From Hirundichthys speculiger (lineage: Eukaryota > Chordata > Actinopteri > Beloniformes > Exocoetidae), in the NCBI GenBank assembly GCA_018398805.1, contig JAGFBZ010000907.1, positions 186,001 to 250,000 of the forward strand: a stretch of DNA of 64,000 nt, read 5' to 3'. A program made the position numbers and the translations under genes. Below the pieces are notes generated by a model. The model made no database searches. It was not told where the DNA came from and was given only the letters and a program-made list of their open reading frames with translations. The number at the start of each line of letters is the position of its first letter. The first letter of the stretch is position 1. Of this stretch, positions 24,801 through 36,800 are shown piece by piece.

Positions 24801-27800
24801 TCTGCTCGCTTTTTTTTTTTTTGCCTTTGTGTAATCCTCTCTGCCGTCCTCTACCCCTCACCCCGCATCCTCCCAGTCTCTGAAGACCGTCTATTTCCAG
24901 TCTCAATTTTCCGCCGCTTGATCTTGTATTTATTTGATAGTTCCTTATCTCGGCCCATAATTCTCGTGATTATTTTGCAGCGCTCCGTGCCAGTTTACTC
25001 AAGAGACGCACACTGTTGCGCAAGCCGGCCCAAGCACAACAAACTGGGACGCAAACAAAAAAAAATGTCCTTCCCTCCCCGTGTTGTGTTCGATTTGCCC
25101 AAGAAATCACAGGGCGACTGTTGTTTTTGGCTGACACCAAATATGACACCAAAAGAGTTTAAACATCCCGCTTCACACGACCCTGATGGGACTGTTTAGA
25201 CTCTGTACACTTCTCATCGTGGTCCCTGATGCATGTTTTTCCCTGACGGGCTCGTGAGGATAAATAGAGGCTGAATCAGAACAATGCTGCCAATCAAAGA
25301 AGCTTTTGGAGGAAAAAGAAACAAAAAATTAAAACAGCTGATCTTGTTGACAAAGTGGTTGAGGCCTAAACATCTGCTGAGGGTAAATTTATAAATCTGT
25401 CTGTTTTTCTTGATGAATTTCGTAGTGCACGTGCAGATTTGGACAGACGAGCGCCCGGAAATGTAACACATCAAGTGTTAAATGGCCGGAAGATAATTAT
25501 TTAAATGTAGTCGTACCTGGAACCAGCAGGTTCAACGTGAAGCCTGAACTTTTCAGGGTCTTCGGTTGTTTACCCGACGTTGCACAATCCCTCAGAGATT
25601 TCATTCGATTGGCTTCACCCCTCTCTCCTGCAGGATAATCCTCACTCTGAAATGCTCCCCTCTACCTGTCTGACTTTTGCCCCCCCCACCCCCACCCCGG
25701 TCTTATCGGACCGTGCCGCTCGTTTAGATGCACAGGCTCCACATAACCTCTCTTTAGCTTTGTTGGCTTTTGAAAGCCACTGTGATTACTTTGAGTTTGC
25801 GGGATTTCTCAGATGTGGCGCCAAGGTAACGTTTGCCTCGCAGGCTGAACTTGAGGGAGTTGGTGAGATAAGGGGGGGGGGCTTTGAAAACACTTTCAAG
25901 TGGTGTCAAGCACTGTCTTGTTGGGCCGCGTTTGTTGTGAACAGTATACTGGCAATTACAGCGCGCAGTGATTGAAATTACAGAGGCAGATCTGGCGTGT
26001 CCTGCGACAGGGTGACGGTGCGATCGTGGTTGAAGAAGTCTCACGTTGCGTCCGGATTAGCAAAAAAATATCCGGGTCTGTGGCTTCTTCTATGTTGATA
26101 TTTGTCTCCTGATGGTGTTCGGAGGAAATCTGATAAGTGAAAAAAGAAAAAAGGTAATTGTTGAGTTTACTTTTCAGTTTCCTCATTCAGTTTTCTATTG
26201 TTTCCTATTGTTAAGGAGTTAACTCTTCTCAGCTCTTGGGTGAGCGTTTGTGGTGGAAGTGGGAACATACTTCTTCTTCTTCTTCTTCTTCTTGGTGACA
26301 TTCCTGCGCCTGCAGCCTGTGTGTGGACATGCATGTGTTTATGTGGGAATGAAGCGCATTGTATTGTCCTGCTGGTGTGTGAGGTCAACCCCCCTCCCCC
26401 TCCCCACCACCACCACCAGTCTGTCAGCCCTTCCCCCCCCTCCCCTGCAGCATGACACCCACCCCCGCTCACCCCCCCCTCCCTCGCTGCTAACAGGACG
26501 AGGCCGCAACGGAAACCGGAGGTCACCTAATCCCTCGGTGACTCCCCGACCCGTCGGCTCAGGGCTTTTCATTGTCGGCCGGTGCTTTGCAGCCGCGCTC
26601 GGCTGCTTTCCATTTTTGTTGTCCTGCCTGATAAGTCAGTTTGTTTATTGGTGCATTTGGTCCCGTTCCCCCCACCCTGTAGTCAGGAAGCAGACGGCCA
26701 TGAGTGTCCAGCGAGTAACCTGTTGGTTTGCAGAGGTGTGGGGTTAAACAAAAAAAAAAAAAAGAAGAAGAAGAAAAAGAAAGAGGAGAAAAAAGGTGTT
26801 GTGTTTGCCACCTGGCAACATGAGGAATCTTGGGAAAGCAGCTGCGACTCCGGTCGGGGCCCAAACCTCTGGAAGCTGCGTGAACTCGTCAGCCTAAGGG
26901 TCGGTTTCCTTCAGAGTGTCCGCACTTTTCTGTCTCCGTGTCCGTCCCTCCTGGCAGCGAGGGTTTGGGGACGGAGTGGAGCGAGAGGAGAAAGGGGGAT
27001 CAGGGAATTTATTGTGTTTGTTAACAACCCCAGATGAAAGCCTGAGCACGATTGTAAAACAGATGTAATGCCCTTACAGCTGCTCCATTGGTCACTAATC
27101 CTTTTGACTAATGTCCCCCAGCCCCCTCCCACAAGCACATGCACACACTTCCATCACCCTCTACACCTTTATTGCCCCCCCCACCCCCTCCCCTCCTCCA
27201 CCTCGGTGACCCCTGGCTCATGTTACCAGGTCCACATCCCCCCAGCAGGAGAGCCCCGCTGCTCCCACTATCCAGGTACCTCGAAATGCTAATGACATGT
27301 TGTCATGTAGCATATAAACAAGATGACATGACGTATAGCAATTACAGCCCAGCTCAGGGATAAGAACAGGGGAAGTGTAGTGAACGAGGGCGGGCTCAGA
27401 AGAAAAGGCCCGCTTCCCCCGCTTGAAATGTTTGGTGAGCCGCTCTGATACGGATCTAGACATTGTGTTTACTTCTCGGGTTGAATTTATTTTTCCAAGA
27501 TCTCTTTCGCTCGCTGGCCTTACCCTCTGAATTTAACCTTTTCTCCCTCTTCCTCTTCGTCAGTGCGAGCATGTGTTTGTTTTACTTGGCCAGCGGACTC
27601 CCCGTAAAGCCACGCACAGTTTAACTCACATCCACCCCGAGGCAGACGTGACCTTTTTCCCTTTTAAAAGCCCCAGCGCCGGACCCAATCTCTTTTTTTC
27701 AGGGGGGTGGGCTCCCCGCCGCTCACCCCTCATGTCCCAAGGGCGACTTCTGTTGTCGAGCCGCCATGTTACCCCATTCATCCGTCTACCGTACAGGGCA

Positions 27801-30800
27801 TACATCACTGTCGCCGTCTCATCCATCTTACCCTCCGCTGACAAACCAGGGAGCCCCTGGAAGCCGCGGGAGCCGTTTCTGGCTCAGTAGCGGGCCCCTG
27901 CGCTCGTTTTCAACCAGCAAACAAAGAACCACTCAAGACGCGCGAGGCCTCACAGACCAACAGTTCCTCGCTTTGTTGCTAACAGGACGGGGGGAAAAAA
28001 AACAACAAAAATGGCCAGTTTAACTTTGTCAAACGTTTTCAACGTACAAGAGGCTGAGAGACATTTGTTTATGGGATCACTCATCTCAGGAACCCCCTTA
28101 TGGGTTTAGTGCCTGCGTCCATGTTGGGTCAACACGTTCTGGCTTCCTCCCTGGTTATTATTCTGTCTCAGCGCTGGCTCTTCTGGTGGTCGTGCTCCCC
28201 TGTGCTTCCACGCTTTGATTGGCTGCTTTAGGAAGGAAGGCTGCGTCAGCCGCACACTTCCTGCTTCCTGTTGTGTCCAGTAACAATCCAGACCCCCCCC
28301 CCCCCCTCCTCCTCCATGGAACAAGGAAGTTTGCTTTCACCAGGCTTTTCTCTTTTGTCGAGGAATTCTCTCGCTAAAACACCTCATCGGAGAGTCATCT
28401 CGGCCCTTTTACTGTCAATGTGACTCACGTCTGAGATAAACAAACCCGGTCACCTTCACAACAGAGACCTCGGCTGAAACCGAAGCTGCGCCGGAGGAGC
28501 TCGTCCTCCGTCCTCCTGTTGGGTGGTGTGCGCTGGAATTCATCTTGATTATAGGGGCGACACACAGTGTAAGGCCATCATCTCCACAGGCCTGACCACG
28601 CTGCATCGCGGCCGCCACTGTAGTACCAAAAAGAGGCTAGTCCGCCTCTATTCAGTTGCCATGTGGCATTTCAGCTATTCCCATCTGCAATGGTTGTGTG
28701 TATTTTTTTTTTTTCCTCCTTTCAACACTTGAATGGCATGGCATTCTCTTTGCCTGCTGGTCAGTGGTGAATAGCGATGTTAATGGGTTAGCTGGGAGCC
28801 CTTTTAGCGACGATTGGGGAGGAGAGAAAGCAGGGGAGGGAGGAATTTGCGGATTACGAGGAGAGAAGGTAGGGGAGTGAATCGGGGTTTGAGGGAGCAG
28901 CTGTTCCCTCTTCTCAATGCGAGTCTTTGGCCCTGGACTGTCTATTCTTTCTTCAGTCCTCAGCAGGATACAGTATTCCTCCCTTCCTTTCTTTACCCTT
29001 CTGTTCTTTCACTCCACCTCTCCTCTGCCTCGCCTGTCGTCTGCCTCATTTGCGTTAATGAGTAGCAGTAGTTATAAGTGAAACAGCTGGCCGAGACAGA
29101 AGAGAGATGCTTTCTGGAGGGGTGACTGGGTTCCACCCAGTCCTATTGGACAAACGGGCTTCTTTCCGCCGCTGTTGTTGTGCTCTTCAGATAATCCCCC
29201 CACCTCTTCACGACAGCTCGGCTGACTGCAGTGATACCAAAAGCCGAGACACGTTAGAGTCTCGCGGTCGCCGGAGTAAATCTTTGTGAAATAGCTTTAA
29301 TGGAATTGCAGCCATATGCTTTCTGTCTTGTGTGTGGTCACTCGTGGCGCCCAAATGGGCTTCATCCGTGTGAGCCGTTCACCGAAAGGCAACCTCAGCA
29401 GAAGATGGCATCTGTGACTGAATCCGATATCGTCTTTGTCCTTGGCTCATGCTTTTTAATTCGTCTCTGTTGGACTCCGGCCTGCACAACTTGTGTTTGG
29501 CTTTGACTTCATGTCTCATTGCTCCTCCCAATCAGTGGCATTGTTAGAGCTTCAGTCCCTGGCTACAAATGACTCACTTCATTTGGCTGGCAGCACGTCC
29601 TGCTTCTGCAATGCTTAAGCTCTCTTTTTTGCCACAATTTTCTTTCGTTGTCCTCTTATGTTTCATGCTCTTTTGTCCGCTATTGTCCTTTAAACCAGAC
29701 ATTGGCTCCCATTTGCATCGTCAACATCTTCTTCCATCTGTCACGAGCCATTTGAACCTTCCAGGCAAACGACTTAGAAGGAAGGAAGGAAGGAAGGAAG
29801 GAAACATGCGAATGCGTGTGTGTGTATGTTTGTGCGTGCGGCTGGACTGGCTGAGCGGAGGGACATGAACAGGTGAAAGGCAGCGGACATAATCCCTCCT
29901 CTGATGCCAGAACACCCATGCGTCCACGGGTGTGCTATGCATACATGTACGTGTATTTTGTGGATACATAAAGGGCGTGTGTGCCTGTGTGCAGCGCACA
30001 CATAAACGCGTGGGTGCGCATGGATGAACGTGCAGTGACGTGGCCACATGGGGAGCAGCCGCTGCATTGCTCCTGCACAGTCAAAGGGGCGCCGTCTCAC
30101 TTTCATCCTCCTTTATGGCGCACTCTCCACAAAATTTCACACTGTATTAAGGTCCTATTTCACCGCTGCTATGCACAGCTGGACCATCTACCTGCACTTT
30201 CTGTACTTTGCGTTGGATGTGTGAAATTAGATGTCATCTTATCTGGCCGATACAGTTTCAAAGGTCCCCATTTCGGTCTCCGAAAAGGAATAAATATGAT
30301 GGGCTTTTGAGTGGGAACAGATTTTGCTCTGGTGATTTCTTCTCTGCCGCAGCACTGAAAAGCTTTACTGTTGTGGAATGTAGGAATACTGGTTGTGTTT
30401 GTTGAGACAGCGATGGTGAGAAAGCAGCAGGAGAGGGGGGTTTCGTAGCTGAGAAAAAAAAAAAGAGCAGGAGTGCCGGCAAGGCGGGGAGTTTGCGTTT
30501 TTTCTTTCTTTTTTTTTTTTTTTTTTTCAGGATGGGGCTTGTGTGAGGGGCCTCTTACTTGGAACGGACAGAGTTTTTAATGAGTAGAGTCAACACTGTG
30601 TGGAGTCTTGACCGTGTTTTTCCTCCCATATCTCCATCACTTGTCCAAATGTGGCCTTTGGCCTTGACATAATAGCGTGTCCGCTCAAACCTTGTCTTGT
30701 TGCACTCAAAGGTGAAAAGTTCACCGCGTTACTGACATTTCAAAGAGGTCTGAATGATCTGGAGGAACTCGCTTCGCCCCGCCGTTTGGCATGCTCCCTG

Positions 30801-33800
30801 AAGTCGCCTTTTGTCTTTCCTCGGCTTCTCATCCTGCTGCAAAATGTCCTTTTGTGTCTGCAGAATGTCGACCCGGCTTCTTCAGAGCTGAAGCCTCCAG
30901 CGGCAAGTGCGAGCCGTGTCCCTACAGGACCCAGGGGCTGGAGTCTGGAGCTTTATTTTGTCCCTGCCTCGATGGCTTCTACAGAGCGCCGACAGATCCC
31001 CTCACTGGACCCTGCTTCAGGTGAGAATCACGCTCAACATACTGTCAGCCTGTCAGTGAAATGTCTCAGACCGGGGGTGGCCAAAGCTTGGTCCTCGAGG
31101 GCTGGTTTCCCTGCTTTAACACACCTGATCCTAATTAATGGTCGTCATCAACTTGTTATCAAGGTTTCGCACATGTCTGTGAAAGGTGTGTAGAATTCAA
31201 TTCAATTCAATTTTATTTGTATAGCGTCTGTTACAATGGCTGCGGTTACATGATGTTTTTTATATTCGGAATTAAAATTAGGAATTAAATAATTCCGAAA
31301 TAAACTATTTTCCTTCAAGTTTACATGGTAATAGTAATTCCGAATTAAGGTTTACATGGAAAACACGTTAGTTCGGCTTTATCCAACTCCGCTTTAGGTC
31401 TGGGGGTTGGGAAGGGTTCTGATTGGATAGGGGGGAGCGGACGTCTTTACATCTACTGGAAGAAAACAAACTTAGCTAACTCGGTTAGCAACAACATTTC
31501 ACTTATTTTTGACCTGGGTGGCGTCTCTATCTGCGAAACCTCCTTCATTTAACCTGGCCGCTTTGAAAAGCTCACAATTTTTATGTTTCCTGCCATCTGT
31601 TCTTTTAATTATTTCCAGTTCCTCCAAGCTATTTATTAAACAAATCGTCTCTGCTCTTGAACACCGTTTACTGCGTGCTGCCGGAATATAAGCATCATCG
31701 AGACAGACGGGCAAGAGAACGAGCATGCGCAGAAAGACGGGAATTAATTTGAAGAGGAATGAGTGTTTACATGACCGCGGAATTACTTAATGCGGAATTA
31801 AAATGGGAATAAACCAGCCACTTACTTCGGAATTAAGTTAATTCGGAATTGACATTTTCATATGGAATTAAGTGTTTACATGGTAACTTTTATTCGGCTT
31901 TAACTTTAATTCTGAATTAAAGAGGAATTAAACTTCCCATGTAAACGCACCCAATGACAATTATCTCTAGGCGCTTTACAGAGACCCAGAGCATGACCCC
32001 CGAGCAAATATCATTAACTAAAATTATAATATTAAATCCAATCAATGATAATGGCAGGTAAAAAAAACTCCCACATAGGGAGAAAAAAAACCTTTAAGCC
32101 AAACAGTGGAAAGAAAAAACTCCACTTTAGAAGGAGGGGAACATCTAAAACCTGCAGGACTCCGGCCTTCAAGGACCGACTTTTTGATACCCCTGCCTTA
32201 GAAAACCACTTCCTCACTTCCTACCATATGACCGTGTGACTTTGTACTTTTTGATTCAGAATTTGCACAGAGTTTAAACTTCTGCTTTAAGCATCAGAAA
32301 CAGACATTTAGAAGGAATTCTTATTTCTGTCACGTCAGACAGAAATGCTGCACAGTTGTTTCTAATGTTTCCTATCCTTTCCCTGATCAGGCCCCCCTCC
32401 GCCCCTCGAGATCTCGTGGCCACCACCATCCAGCAAAAGCTCCTCCTCTCCTGGAAGCCTCCACAAGACACCGGAGGTCGAAACGACATAACCTACAGCG
32501 TGGAATGCCAGCGCTGCGAAGGCTTGGCGTGCCAACCCTGTGGAGAAAAAATCCGCTTCGAGCCAGCCAGCACGGGCCTGACTGACACCAGCGTGCAAGT
32601 GAGCGAGCTGGACGCTCACCTCAACTACACCTTCACCGTGGAAGCTCACAGTGGCGTGTCAGTGTTCGCTGGTCAGGGAACGCCGTCCTCCAGCGCCCTG
32701 ACTACATCGCTGCACTACACAGGTGAGCGCTGCCGACGTCCGCGCAAGGTTTCTGATGCTATCTGTGCTGCAGTAATGAGAGAAAGATGCCATCTGCAAG
32801 GTGGTGACGGTTCCAAAAGTGATATTGTGCCATAAAGGGGAGGTGAATTGTAACTTAAGTGTAGCCATATTTTTTTGTTTTTCATATATTGCTTTTGTGT
32901 TCTTATCACAAAAACACTTAAAATAAATTCTTTCCCCTTTTGCCCCCAGATCCACCCAAAATTACCTCAATGCGATTGGTTGAACAGGCCCCCACCAGCT
33001 TGTCCCTGTCCTGGGACGTGTCCCCCCAACCACGGATCTCGTTGCAGCCTGTCCGCTATGAGCTCACCTACCGCAAAAAGGTAAGATGTAATATTATATA
33101 CATACGCATTCATCGTGCACTTGAACTGGTATGGAGAACTTGAACAGATGATCATTTAAAAAGTAAGGGCTGGGCAAGTTAACGCGTTATTATCGCGTTA
33201 ACTCATTAATTTATTAACGCCGACATTTATTTTATCGAGCGTTAACGCATGTTGCTCACATGCTTTTGTTTTAAAAAGTCTGTTACTGGCTGCTGCGGAG
33301 CCGGAAAACAGTAAACACAAGGAAAAGCTAAAACAGACATGGAGAACGGGTAAAAATCCGTGATTTTTACAGTTCGGGTAGCAACTCAGGTAGCAATATT
33401 AACAATTCTGTTAAAAAAAAACAAACTTCTTGACTGCAACAAAACTTTTGCGTCATTCCTCCATGTTCCATCAGATCTGCTCCATGTGTTCACTGTCCTG
33501 CTGTTCTCTAGCTGGTTACTGCAGTGCGGCTCTATCTAGTGGCACAGATGTGTAATGACAACAGAAAGTCCAGTCCTTGATTATAAAACAAATTCAGTTC
33601 TGTGGCCCGTTTTTTAATTTTGTATTTTTGATCCAAGTCTAAAATTGAAATATTAAAAAAACTGTTTTTTTTCTCAATTTTTTTGTAATAAATTGTCACT
33701 TTTTAATTTTTTTTTATTTTTAATTGACACGGATTAGTAAAGTTACAGAACTTTAACATGACATTTTCATTTTAAAGTTCTCCCAGACGGAGGATTCAAC

Positions 33801-36800
33801 AGAAACAAAGGTTATTTGTACCAACTGACAAGTTGAACTCCCCGTTAAAAGTTTCTGCTGTTACCTCAGAAATTACCTGTTTTAATTTCTGATTGTGCTG
33901 AGCCACAATCATTTTGTTGGATTTTTTTGTAGACGTTTTTTTTTTTTTATCTTTTATATAAACAGGATGACATTAATGCCCTGGCGGTGGCAATAAGCTT
34001 TATTTTATTTGACATTTTTTAAGATGAGATTTACACTAAATATGTGTTACTGAAAAGTGCTGATGTTAAAAGTGTTTGAACAACAAATGTTATGACACTT
34101 TAGTTCATATGGCAGCAGAACATTTCAATAAAAGTGCATTTTACACTACTTTTGAATTCATTATTTGATTTTCTGTATACGATGCGATTAATCATGATTA
34201 TTCTGGGAAATAATGCGATTAATTGCAATTAAAAATTTTAATCGTTGCCCAGCCCTATTAAAAAGCACTGCCATCATGAAATTAGCTGATTGGCCTCTAT
34301 CTTCTGATTTTCCTCCTAACCTCCCTAACTCTTTCATCCCAGGACGATAACCTGTCTAAAATCTTCATCGTGCAAATACTGGAGAAGAACTCTGTCCAGA
34401 TCAACGACCTGGTCCCAGGGACGGCCTACCTCTTCAAGGTTCAGGCTCTCGGCAGCGAGGGCAGCCCCGGGGGCTCCGGCGTGGAGGAACAGTTTGAGAC
34501 CCTGCCCGAAGGTACAGAAGAGACCAGCGGCAAACATGTCACTGCTGGGCCGGGGGCGGGGCACATGACCGGGCCCTTTAAGCCCAATAAAGCTTGTGAT
34601 TACATCGTTTTACAACATACAAGCATTGCTACATTTTTGACACATAGCTCAAAGCATTTGATAGTAAGAGTTCAACACCATGAAGAGCGACCATGCCATT
34701 TTGAAATCAATCAAACCTGTAGTATTATGGAATAATGTATCGTCTAAACTGTATTCGGCGGTATGCGGTTGTGACGTCACGCCGGAGACGCACCACTGTT
34801 ATTGATTTAATAGTTACCGGCATTCATTTATTCTGCTCGGTACCAAGTGCCGATTTCGCCTGATGTGTTTCCATTGCTGTTAATAAATACCAACTAACAA
34901 ACCATGAGAACAACAAAAACATTAGGCTAGCTGGCCCCTAATAATAACGTTAGCCGGTCGGGCTACTCCGATAACAACCACATCAACAGTTTACAACTAA
35001 CTCACATATTGTTTTCAGCGTCAGTGATTGTGAGTAATTGTACCTGTAAATCTGGCTCCCTGACCGTGGTGCCAGTTCTGGTGGGTTTGACTCGCTGCTG
35101 ACAATTTTGCTCCACCTTTATGCTTGTATGAACTGCCACTCATGATTTCATTAATCCGTGATCCACCTACCCTGCACCGCATAGACTCTGTTGACCAGTG
35201 ACTGATGATGACGCTGATGGACGGCTGTTGATGACGATTTTACCCAAAATACATTTGGAGATCTTACTGGCGATCCACTTGTAAATGTGTACATTGTAAA
35301 GTTAACTGTGAGAGTGAACATGACGCCAGCCATGCAGCACAACATTTAATTCACTGTGTTGAAGAAACCTACATGACCAAAGTTAGTCTTAAATTTTTTG
35401 GACCAACCATGACTCATTCTGGCTGGAGCAACCTATATATATAACCCTATATTTGTCGCAAAAGTTGTTGTATCCAGTATTGTGCAAGGCGCGACAGAGG
35501 CCTGTTTCTTTGTCTTTCGCGGGGCCCTCCTGGGCCCGGGCCGGGGGAGTACTGCCCCCCCAGATGCTCCGCGCCTGGAAGAGACCCACATCAGAAGAAG
35601 TTCCCCAGCTTTGTTCGGGTTTGGGATCTCTCTGAAGTATCGTTCCCTCCTTTCTTTCAGCATACCTTCCTCCTAACAAGACCGCAGTCATCCTCGCTGC
35701 AGCGGCCGGAGGAGCGACCGTGCTGTTCATCGTGCTCGTGGTCCTGTTCCTGCGCAGACGGTGAGTAACCGGACCTCTGTTCTCTACCGCTAATCTCTCA
35801 CAATACGACGTCCTCCGCTGCCTTCCTCTTTCTTTCTTCCGCGTTTCCTTTGTGGAGCCTCCAAATGGCCTTCGCATTTACTCTCTCCTCACCTTTCACT
35901 TTTTCTCTTCCTTTAGCCAACAGTGTCTTTCTCTTTATCTGGATCTGTATCCCGCCACTCACCAGGGAGGAATTTGAACTGAATGTGTCTTGTCATTGCT
36001 CAGCGGTTACATTCTGGAAAGTGCTGGAGCCTTTGAAAGGGAATTAGCCCAGAGTGGTGCATTGTTGCCGATAAGAGGCCTTCGCTTCTTTCTGAACCGG
36101 GCCACGGGCACTTTGTAAAGTTGACCCGGGGCTCTGCTGCAGTAGATTACAGCCCATCTGTCCACCACTCTCCCGCCAGCTTTCAATCAGTCCGTCATCA
36201 GCCTTTACCAAAGGGAAGCTTCTGTCTGAACGGAGGCGTTGCACCAGTGCACCAGAATATCTGGAAAAATGGCTGCAAAGGTTGTTCTGTGCTATTGATA
36301 TTAAAAGCGGACATACAGCATTGTGGGGAAAAAAAACTTTGTGAGTCTGATTGTATATATTTGGACATTTGAAGTGACTGTTCAAAAACACCAAGTGCAT
36401 AACACAAACATTTATTATTATTAATGTCTGTGTTCAAGATAACTCAAAAAGTTATGGATGGATTTTGATGAAATTTTCAGGAGTTGTCGGAAATGTAAAG
36501 GAAGAACTGATTTCATTTTGGGTGTGATCTGGAAGAAATCCTGGATTCTGGATCACTTTCAAATTTTCAATAATATTGCGGTCAATGGGGCCAAAAATTT
36601 TGTTTCTCAACGTCTCCGTTAATTATTGCCCAAAACTCATGAAATTTGACTCAGGGGTTGACAATGGGAACCTTTATCAAATTTCAATCCGGATCTGATC
36701 CAGAAAGTGGATTTTTTCGCAATCTGTAAATCGCTATAAGGGGAATTGTTGCGCTTGGTAGATGTCTGCGCTCTCCGAGTGCTTTTCTAGTTTGGTTACT

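Larger units (their letters stand above)
31070..32200. mobile_element. Fold-back DNA transposon in epha2 intron 4, split by later insertions
   Basis: The left part (31,070-31,193: GGCCAAAGCTTGGTCCTCGA, then CACACCTGATCCTAATTAAT) and the right part (32,138-32,200: ACATCTAAAACCTGCAGGAC, then CCTTCAAGGACCGAC) are the two ends of one element related to 3091-3285. An antisense L2 tail lies between them. The outermost ends are approximate and no target duplication was found. Confidence 0.65.

Noticed and set aside
26250..26747. A 165-codon plus-strand frame in intron 3
   Set aside because: Built on a CTT repeat and C-rich runs; overlaps several other frames and shows no domain.
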